This document shows, piece by piece, positions 1-5,258 of a DNA stretch of 13,058 bases (positions are counted from its first letter, which is position 1; each line of letters starts with the position of its first letter). Origin of the DNA: Halobacteriales archaeon QS_9_70_65. Lineage in GTDB: Archaea; Halobacteriota; Halobacteria; Halobacteriales; Haloarculaceae. The notes beneath the pieces were generated by a model, which made no database searches, was not told where the DNA came from, and saw nothing but the letters and a program-made list of their open reading frames with translations. The stretch covers positions 1 to 13,058 of the forward strand of contig PXSC01000069.1 in NCBI GenBank assembly GCA_003023535.1, in the 5' to 3' direction. The translations under genes were made by a program, and so were the position numbers.

Positions 1-2
1 CG

Positions 3-170
3 ATGGCGCGGCCCGCCGCCCTGCGTGCTGGACGCCGCAGGGACGCACCCGAATCAGGGGCGTACTGGGAGTGGAACGGCCACGAGTGGACACCCACCGA
101 TTTCGGGGAATGCTCGGGGCCAGTTGACCAAACCAGCGTCGGCAAACCCGCAAGTTCACAGCCGGGGTAA
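3..170 (+). CDS. Possible 3' end of an IS200/IS605 tnpB gene (5' part outside window)
   Basis: This frame is open from the window edge to a TAA at 168-170 and gives about 55 residues rich in Pro, Gly and Ser. It includes a short tryptophan-rich piece (YWEWNGHEW) and ends KPASSQPG. I do not recognise a TnpB zinc ribbon or catalytic residue; those would lie upstream of the window. The only argument for tnpB is position. In this family the transposon gene usually ends just before the right-end hairpin, and that hairpin starts 31 bases after this stop. Third codon positions are mostly G or C, as in real genes here. It could also be non-coding spacer within the element. Confidence 0.35.
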   Translation: MARPAALRAGRRRDAPESGAYWEWNGHEWTPTDFGECSGPVDQTSVGKPASSQPG

Positions 171-194
171 TCAGACTGGCTGGATTGCCCACGG

Positions 195-230
195 AGGAAT
201 CCCACGACTGAAGTCGTGGGAGGACGTCAA
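195..230 (+). mobile_element. Right end of an IS200/IS605-family element (IS608-like hairpin)
   Basis: A perfect hairpin at 201-220 has stem CCCACGACT paired with AGTCGTGGG around a GA loop. GAAT (197-200) sits directly at its 5' foot and TCAA (227-230) lies 7 bases after its 3' foot. In IS608 the right-end guide is GAAT and the right cleavage site is TCAA, so the layout matches that family and places the element boundary after base 230. Similar right ends are common in haloarchaeal tnpB elements. In TnpB systems the right end also encodes the omega (guide) RNA, whose guide part would start at 231. The left end and any tnpA are outside the window. Confidence 0.75.
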
Positions 231-237
231 AGTTAAC
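229..237 (+). promoter_or_regulatory. Possible TATA element of the histone operon
   Basis: AAAGTTAAC lies 25-33 bases before the histone ATG, the distance expected for a leaderless haloarchaeal transcript. It is the only A/T-rich stretch in the short space between the element boundary (230) and the ATG (262). The match to a TATA consensus is weak. Confidence 0.3.
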
Positions 238-261
238 AACGGCTCGGACTCGTTGTGGTGT

Positions 262-695
262 ATGACCGTCGAACTTCCGTTCGCCCCGGTGGACAGCGTC
301 ATCCGCCGGAACGCGGGGCAGCTGCGCGTCAGCGCCGAGGCCGCCGAGGAGCTCGCCCGTCGCATCCAGCGACGGGGGGCGTCGCTGGCGGTCGAAGCCG
401 CCGAGACGGCCACGGCGGACGGGCGGAAGACGCTGATGGCGGCGGACTTCGGCGCCCCCGTCGTCGACAAGGACCTGCTCGAGCTGCCGGTCGCACCCGT
501 CGACCGCATCGCCCGGCTCGACATCGACGACCGCTACCGCGTGTCGATGGACGCCCGTATCGCGCTGGCGGGCGAACTGGAGTCGTACGCCGACACCGTG
601 GCGGCGGCGGCGGCCATCCTCGCTCGTCACGCCGACCGCCGGACGATCACGGCCGACGACGTCGAGATTTACTTCGAACTCGAGCCGTACTTCGA

Positions 696-699
<4 letters not shown>
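262..699 (+). CDS. hpyA: Archaeal histone, double histone-fold type
   Basis: This 145-residue DNA-binding protein has two histone folds in tandem, at about residues 3-70 and 74-140. Each fold opens with the same kind of motif (ELPFAPVDSVIRR and ELPVAPVDRIARL) and ends with the L2-loop/helix-3 pattern (GRKTLMAADF and DRRTITADDV). The fused pair should fold as one histone dimer; this is the usual form and length in haloarchaea. Only two lysines occur, K56 and K70. K56 lies in the R-K-T loop that contacts DNA in HMfB-type histones, while the second fold has R-R-T there. The ATG at 262 is chosen because it gives the family N-terminus; the frame stays open further upstream but only through the IS end. 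The stop overlaps the deacetylase start by 4 bases. In haloarchaea these proteins are thought to act more as regulators than as bulk packaging proteins. Confidence 0.93.
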
Positions 700-1697
<998 letters not shown>

Positions 1698-1700
1698 CGG

Positions 1701-3047
1701 TCACGGTCGCGGCGAGAGGTACCGCGCCAGCTCGGATCCGAACTCGTCGGCCAACTCGGCGACCGCCTCGCCGGCGAGCAGGTCGTAGCCGTCTTCCAGC
1801 GCCGACTCGACGTGCGGCCCCAGCGAGACGTCGAACAGCTCGGCCTCCAGCAGCGCCGCGGGCGTCCGAACTTCCCGCGGCCGCTCGACGACGTAACGGC
1901 CGTCGTCGTCGATGAACGGCCCGGTCGCGTCGGGGTCGTCGGCGTAGGCGTCGGCGAACCCCTCGGCGTGGTCTCTGACGCCGACGGGCGGCCCCCGGTG
2001 GCGCTCGATGGCCGGCCGTTCCGCGACGGCACACTCGACCAGCAGGACCGCGGTATCGTCGGCGAAGCGGTCGCTCCGGAGCGGCGCGAATCCCGCCCGC
2101 TCCAGCAGTCCCTCGAGGCCGGCCAGCGATTTCTCCAGTTGGGGGTAGAGCTGGTCGTCGACGACGTCGGGCGCCGCGAACCGGACCGCGACGGGCGTCG
2201 TCCCGCGGGTGGCGACGGCCGCCCGGACGTCCTCGGCCGACGCCGGCGCCGGCTCGCGGGGCTCGAAGACGTCGACCCGCGGCTCGGCCAGCAGGTCGCG
2301 GACGTAGTGGACGAGCCGGGCGACGTTACGGGCCGAGCAGACCGCCGCGACGTTGCGCTCGGGGTCCGTCGGGTCGACGACCACCAATGGGCCGTCGAAC
2401 GAGGCCTCGCCGTGGTCGGCGGGGTCGAGCCGGACCGGCGGCTGCCAGTCGGCGGCCGCCTCAAGCAGCGGTCGGAAGCCGCCGTACTCCAGGACGAGCA
2501 GCTCCGTCAGGTAGCCCGAGAAGCCCCGTGTCCGGAGGTCGCTGCCGTAGGCGCCGACGCCGTCGAGGAATGCCTTCGTCACCCTGATGTCGTCGGCCAG
2601 CGGCTCGACGCGGCCCTCGAGGTAGTCGGTGTGGAACGGCGTCCGGTCGACCGCCGAGCGGATGTCCGTCGCCGACTCGACGGCGTAACAGGGTACGCAG
2701 TCGACGTCGAAGCCCCGGAACTCGCCCTTGACGTAGGGGTGTTCGGCGAACTCCTCGTGGCCGTCCGGCAGCACCTCGTGGCCGACCGTCAGGCCGTGCC
2801 GCTCCAGCGCCTCGCGGGACAGCGACGGCGAGAACCGGACGAAGAGGTCGACGTCGCGGTCGCCGGCGAGCCACGTCTCGCGGGCCGTCGACCCGACGAG
2901 CCGGGTGTCGGCCTCGACCGGCAGGTCCTCGATGGCCACGTCGGCGCGGTCGGTCAGGTTCTCGACGACCGACTCGAGGGCCGCCCGCTCGCCGTCGTCG
3001 GGAACCACCCGGTCGCGGACTGTCTCGAGAACCGCCTCCAGCGACAT
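1701..3047 (-). CDS. cca: CCA tRNA nucleotidyltransferase, archaeal class I
   Basis: This 448-residue enzyme adds or repairs the 3'-terminal CCA of tRNAs from CTP and ATP without a nucleic acid template. The nucleotidyltransferase motif LVGSTARETW is followed by GDRDVDLFV, giving G52-S53 and metal ligands D65 and D67. The third carboxylate is D116 in FDVDC. The class I archaeal signature RTRGFSGYLTELLVLEYG lies at about 172-188. Length fits archaeal enzymes (about 430-460). The frame is open for 83 codons upstream of the chosen ATG, but that part runs through the hairpin repeats and has no family character, while MSLEAVLETVRDRV is a normal N-terminus. It converges tail-to-tail with the deacetylase gene with 3 bases between the stops, so the terminator of each must lie inside the other gene. 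Confidence 0.95.
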   Translation of the reverse strand: MSLEAVLETVRDRVVPDDGERAALESVVENLTDRADVAIEDLPVEADTRLVGSTARETWLAGDRDVDLFVRFSPSLSREALERHGLTVGHEVLPDGHEEFAEHPYVKGEFRGFDVDCVPCYAVESATDIRSAVDRTPFHTDYLEGRVEPLADDIRVTKAFLDGVGAYGSDLRTRGFSGYLTELLVLEYGGFRPLLEAAADWQPPVRLDPADHGEASFDGPLVVVDPTDPERNVAAVCSARNVARLVHYVRDLLAEPRVDVFEPREPAPASAEDVRAAVATRGTTPVAVRFAAPDVVDDQLYPQLEKSLAGLEGLLERAGFAPLRSDRFADDTAVLLVECAVAERPAIERHRGPPVGVRDHAEGFADAYADDPDATGPFIDDDGRYVVERPREVRTPAALLEAELFDVSLGPHVESALEDGYDLLAGEAVAELADEFGSELARYLSPRP

Positions 3048-3100
3048 ATCCGCGGTTGCGCCGTCGCCCCGTAAAGCGTGTCGGTGCCGAGGTGAGCGGG

Positions 3101-3110
3101 GTTTTATGTA
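3101..3110 (-). promoter_or_regulatory. Possible cca promoter (TATA-like)
   Basis: On the minus strand this reads TACATAAAAC, the most A/T-rich spot upstream of cca, about 54-63 bases before the ATG, which implies a leader of roughly 30 bases. A weaker candidate, CTTTAC at 3076-3071, is about 26 bases before the ATG and would suit a leaderless transcript. The sequence does not decide between them. Confidence 0.3.
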
Positions 3111-3120
3111 AGGGAGTTCA

Positions 3121-3290
3121 GCGTTTTCCGGCAACGCAGGTGCGCAAATGGCCTCTCCCGTTCGCGGGCTGCGCCTCGCTGTCTCCGGCAATCGCTGATT
3201 TCCGGAAGTGAGCGGATCGGAGATCCGCGATCTACGGAAGAGCGAAGCTCTTCCGGGATGACGAACGACGGCTCGCGGAGCCGTCGTTCG
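3121..3290. repeat. Array of perfect hairpins (non-coding intergenic repeat)
   Basis: Six stem-loops follow each other. They are 3121-3137 (GCGTT/AACGC), 3157-3168 (CCCG, TTCG loop, CGGG), 3184-3206 (TCCGG/CCGGA), 3212-3228 (GCGGATC, GGA loop), 3235-3255 (CGGAAGAGC, GAA loop) and 3262-3290 (13-bp stem CGAACGACGGCTC, GCG loop). The last three have three-base purine-rich loops and stems of 7, 9 and 13 bp without mismatch. No T-run follows them and no gene fits. I have the impression that related sequences occur between genes in other haloarchaea, often mistranslated as small hypothetical proteins, but could not check. Together with 3291-3353, in which I see only a GAGGCCTC palindrome (3343-3350) and CTCGCTTC (3330-3337), this fills the gene-free stretch upstream of cca. 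Confidence 0.7.
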
Positions 3291-3353
3291 AACCACGCTC
3301 CCGTGTCGTCGCCCGCGTCGCTCCTCGCACTCGCTTCGTTCTGAGGCCTCACC

Positions 3354-3416
3354 GAGCGAGCGGTCGGCCCCGGTCGAGGTCCCACCCGACGCCGGGTGAC
3401 TAACTGGCTCTCGCGT
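3354..3416 (-). repeat. Inverted repeat, left copy (63 bp) upstream of the pilin gene
   Basis: Read on the minus strand, this segment matches 4621-4683 on the plus strand without gaps at 55 of 63 positions by my count. The best part (3354-3383) has a single difference. The copy is followed toward the pilin gene by a TATA-like stretch, as is the right copy toward the methyltransferase gene. Confidence 0.8.
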
Positions 3417-3427
3417 AGTTAAACACG
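3417..3427 (+). promoter_or_regulatory. Possible pilin-gene promoter at the edge of the inverted repeat
   Basis: AGTTAAACACG begins directly after the repeat end (CTCTCGCGT) and is the only A/T-rich site before the ATG at 3479. Transcription would start about 25 bases downstream and leave a leader of roughly 30 bases. The matching place beside the right repeat copy also holds a TATA-like stretch, which supports a promoter role for both. Confidence 0.35.
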
Positions 3428-3478
3428 ACCGGCTGAGGCCGCCGAACGTTCTTGTCGGAGGCCGCGACCACCGGCCGT

Positions 3479-4003
3479 ATGACCGACCGTGCCGCCGCGC
3501 CGGTCGTCGGGGTCGTCCTGCTCGTCGCCGTGACGGTCGCCGCCGCCGCCGGACTCGGCGTGCTGCTGACGGTCAACCCACCGGCGACCGCCCCGACGGC
3601 GAGCTTCGACTGTGCGGCGACGGCGGACGGCGAGATCCGGGTCACCCACCGTGGAGGCGAGACGGTCGACCCGTCGACGCTCCGCGTCCGGGTCCGCGTC
3701 GACGGGCGACCGCTGGCCGAGCAGCCCCCGGTACCGTTCTTCGCCGCCGACGGCTTCGAGAGCGGGCCGACCGGGCCGTTCAACAGCGCCCATACGGGCC
3801 CGTGGACGGCCGGCGAGACGGCGTCGCTGCGGGTCGCCTCGACGAACCGGCCGACGCCCGAGGCCGGGTCGACCGTGGAGCTGCGGCTGTACGCCGGCGA
3901 CCACCGGATCGCGACGCTGGAGACGACGGTTCAGGCGACCTCGGCGGTCTCGGCCTCGGCCGTCTCCTCGCCGCCGGCGTCGTCCTCGTTCTCGGGGACG
4001 TAG
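3479..4003 (+). CDS. Type IV pilin-like protein with archaeal pilin N-terminal domain
   Basis: This 174-residue protein has a short charged start (MTDR) followed directly by a long hydrophobic helix, RAAAPVVGVVLLVAVTV, at about residues 4-30. This is the archaeal pilin_N (DUF1628-type) pattern of class III signal peptides processed by the prepilin peptidase PibD. The remainder is a small, mostly beta-like extracellular domain rich in Thr, Pro and Gly, with an Asp-Thr-Leu-Arg-Val strand region and no enzyme motif. It may be a minor pilin or a membrane-anchored surface protein of unknown partner; no pilus assembly ATPase or membrane platform gene is near. The ATG at 3479 places the signal correctly; an upstream in-frame ATG (3452) does not. 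The last 24 codons run antisense through the end of the methyltransferase gene, so the true protein may once have stopped near 3930. Confidence 0.75.
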   Translation: MTDRAAAPVVGVVLLVAVTVAAAAGLGVLLTVNPPATAPTASFDCAATADGEIRVTHRGGETVDPSTLRVRVRVDGRPLAEQPPVPFFAADGFESGPTGPFNSAHTGPWTAGETASLRVASTNRPTPEAGSTVELRLYAGDHRIATLETTVQATSAVSASAVSSPPASSSFSGT

Positions 4004-4575
4004 GCGACGGTGGTGATGGCCCGCGGCGTCCCCGGCGCGCGCTGCTGGATGTGGTGTTCGAACTCCTCGAAGCCGGCCTCGGCGAACATCCGGTCGGCCT
4101 CCGTTTCGTCGTAGAACAGCATGATCGCGTCGGCGAGCCGCTGCATGAGCCTGGAGTCGGGGTAGTCCGGCCCGACGACGAGAACGGGACGGCCGGGCTC
4201 GGTCACCCGGCGGGCCTCCTTCAGGGCGTCGACGGGGTTCGGCCAGTACTCGATGGAGCCGGACGACCAGTAGGCGTCGAAGCTGTCGTCGGCGAACGGC
4301 AGCCGCTCGGCGTCGCCGCGGTGGAACCGGACGTCGCCGCGCTTGCCGAACTTGCCGTAGGCCCGCCGCAGCTGGTGGGCCGACTGGTCCAGCCCCCAGA
4401 CGTCGTCGGTGTGCTGGAGCAGCCCCTCGGTGGCGAAGCCGGTGCCGCAGCCGACGTCGAGCACGCGGTCGTCCGGGTCGAGGTCGAGCCACTCCAGCGC
4501 CCGGTCGCGCATCTCCTCGTTCCAGATGAACGGGTTGATGGTGTCGTACACCTTCGACAGGTACCTGTAGAACAC
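3931..4575 (-). CDS. Class I SAM-dependent methyltransferase (UbiE/MenG-like)
   Basis: The product is 214 residues from a GTG start. SAM-binding motif I is RVLDVGCGTGFATEG (about 37-51), followed by an acidic residue after strand 2 (GLDQS, D63) and motif III-like DAERLPFADDSFDAYWSS, typical of the UbiE/Methyltransf_11 group. The N-terminal FYRYLSKVYDTINPFIW resembles quinone methyltransferases, whose N-terminus reads 'Y-D..N'. Close haloarchaeal relatives are, from memory, annotated as demethylmenaquinone methyltransferase; a sterol or other lipid-type substrate cannot be excluded. The tail (about 190-214) is a Glu/Ala-rich acidic extension. Start choice: the GTG at 4575 lies about 35-40 bases after a TATA-like site; a TTG at 4617 would lie inside that site, and ATG codons near 4833 lie in repeats. 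It precedes the ATP synthase operon in divergent orientation and overlaps the pilin 3' end by 73 bases. Confidence 0.85.
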   Translation of the reverse strand: MFYRYLSKVYDTINPFIWNEEMRDRALEWLDLDPDDRVLDVGCGTGFATEGLLQHTDDVWGLDQSAHQLRRAYGKFGKRGDVRFHRGDAERLPFADDSFDAYWSSGSIEYWPNPVDALKEARRVTEPGRPVLVVGPDYPDSRLMQRLADAIMLFYDETEADRMFAEAGFEEFEHHIQQRAPGTPRAITTVAYVPENEDDAGGEETAEAETAEVA

Positions 4576-4610
4576 CCGTGCACGTGCGCCGGCCCGGGCG
4601 GTCGCGGCAG

Positions 4611-4619
4611 TATTCAAAC
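4611..4619 (-). promoter_or_regulatory. Possible methyltransferase promoter next to the right inverted repeat
   Basis: On the minus strand this reads GTTTGAATA, directly beyond the repeat end CTCTCGCGT, 36-44 bases before the GTG start. It holds the same position as the TATA-like site beside the left repeat copy. Confidence 0.35.
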
Positions 4620-4620
4620 C

Positions 4621-4683
4621 ACGCGAGAGCCGGCCGGTCAGCCGGCCTCGGGCGGGACCTCGAACGGGGCCGACCGCTCGCTC
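4621..4683 (+). repeat. Inverted repeat, right copy (63 bp) upstream of the methyltransferase gene
   Basis: This is the partner of 3354-3416 in opposite orientation (55 of 63 positions identical, no gaps). Inside it GCCGGC occurs twice (4629-4634, 4641-4646) and can pair as a small hairpin. The left copy does not preserve this, so the hairpin is probably incidental. Confidence 0.8.
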
Positions 4684-4840
4684 CGCGAGGCCGACCGATC
4701 GAAGGAAGGGAGGCCTCGAGGCGGAGCGGCGTTCTCGTGAGTGAAGCGAGGGAGGGTTCGGCAGAGCGACGCTCTGCCGGTGACAGGGAGCCGCGGAGCG
4801 AGCAGGAGGGGGGTTCGGAGACACCGTCATCACCGCCGAA
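4684..4840. repeat. Hairpin-containing intergenic repeat region upstream of the atp operon
   Basis: No gene fits here. The palindromes are GAGGCCTC (4710-4717), GCCTCGAGGC (4713-4722) and a perfect 9-bp hairpin at 4759-4779 (stem CGGCAGAGC, loop GAC). GAAGCGAG lies at 4743-4750. The same items appear in the same order, in inverse orientation, outside the left repeat copy (3343-3350, 3330-3337, 3235-3255), so this looks like a second, diverged copy of one longer repeat. The small frames that are open here are caused by the GC-rich repeats. Confidence 0.55.
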
Positions 4841-4885
4841 GCACGCCCGCTCGTAACTACACGCTACCGCGGTCGCTTCCGCAAC

Positions 4886-4896
4886 TACCAAATAGT
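4886..4896 (+). promoter_or_regulatory. Possible promoter of the atp operon
   Basis: TACCAAATAGT lies 30-40 bases before the first ATG of the operon. It is preceded by a purine/C-rich stretch that could act as BRE, and no Shine-Dalgarno lies before the ATG, so the message may be leaderless or nearly so. GATATAA at 4917-4923 is A/T-rich too but is too close to the ATG to act as TATA box for it. Confidence 0.4.
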
Positions 4897-4925
4897 CGCT
4901 TTCCAAAGGTTAGGACGATATAACC

Positions 4926-5258
4926 ATGGCCAGGCCGGAGGTTCTCGAACGAGTCAAGGAGGCCGAACGCGAGGCCGACGAGATCGTCGCCGACGCGAAG
5001 ACGGCCCGCGAGGAGCACGTCGCCGAGGCCCGCGAGGAGGCCGACCGCATCCGCCGGGAGGCCCGCGAGGAGGCCGACGAGCTGGTCGACGAGCGGCTCG
5101 CCGAGGCCCGCGAGGAGATCGACGCCGAACGGGAGGTCGTCCTCGAGGAGAGCCGCCAGGAACGGGAGACACTGGAGGCCCGCGCCGAGGAGCACCGCGA
5201 GGAGACCATCGACCACGTCGTCGAGCTGTTCACGGAGGCGGTGGATGCTCAGACCTGA
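4926..5258 (+). CDS. ahaH: A-type ATP synthase subunit H (peripheral stalk coiled coil)
   Basis: This 110-residue protein is almost entirely one charged helix. Its sequence is dominated by Glu, Arg, Ala and Asp with repeats such as EAREEADRIRREAREEADEL, and there is no hydrophobic segment long enough for a membrane helix. This is the H (G-like) subunit, which pairs with the N-terminal helix of subunit E to form the peripheral stalk that holds the catalytic head against rotation. Length fits the family (about 105-115), in contrast to the shortened AtpE below. It is the first gene of the operon, as usual in haloarchaea. It starts with MARPEVLERVKEAE at the ATG at 4926, and its last codons overlap the atpI start by 14 bases and contain the atpI Shine-Dalgarno. 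Confidence 0.92.
   Translation: MARPEVLERVKEAEREADEIVADAKTAREEHVAEAREEADRIRREAREEADELVDERLAEAREEIDAEREVVLEESRQERETLEARAEEHREETIDHVVELFTEAVDAQT
5234..5238 (+). promoter_or_regulatory. Shine-Dalgarno of atpI inside ahaH
   Basis: GGAGG lies 6 bases before the ATG at 5245. It supports that start over the next in-frame ATG (MSRVSVTG, at 5263), and suits re-initiation by ribosomes finishing ahaH. Most other starts in the operon have no such site. Confidence 0.65.

Noticed and set aside
25..261. Upstream extension of the histone frame
   Set aside because: It runs through the IS hairpin and has no histone character; the family N-terminus starts at 262.
255..695. Upstream extension of the deacetylase frame
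   Set aside because: It is an Arg/Gly/Pro-rich shadow of the histone gene; the ATG at 696 gives the expected N-terminus.
1812..3074. 420-codon plus-strand frame opposite cca
   Set aside because: Antisense shadow of a well recognised gene; Arg/Val/Asp-rich without motif.
3048..3296. Longer N-terminus for the CCA-adding enzyme
   Set aside because: The 83 added residues come from the hairpin repeats, and the ATG at 3047 gives normal family length.
3104..3385. 93-codon minus-strand frame over the hairpin array
   Set aside because: The palindromes dictate the codons, no start signal is seen, and I think similar 'proteins' in databases are translations of the repeat.
3121..3416. CRISPR array
   Set aside because: Hairpins differ in sequence and length and there are no equal-sized spacers between identical repeats.
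3802..4740. 312-codon plus-strand frame opposite the methyltransferase
   Set aside because: Antisense shadow; the minus-strand frame has clear SAM-binding motifs.
4576..4833. ATG start at 4833 for the methyltransferase
   Set aside because: The extra 86 residues read through the inverted repeat and promoter-like site and are low-complexity.
4578..4856. 92-codon plus-strand frame upstream of the atp operon
   Set aside because: It lies within the right repeat and hairpin; its composition is set by the repeat, with no recognisable domain or ribosome site.
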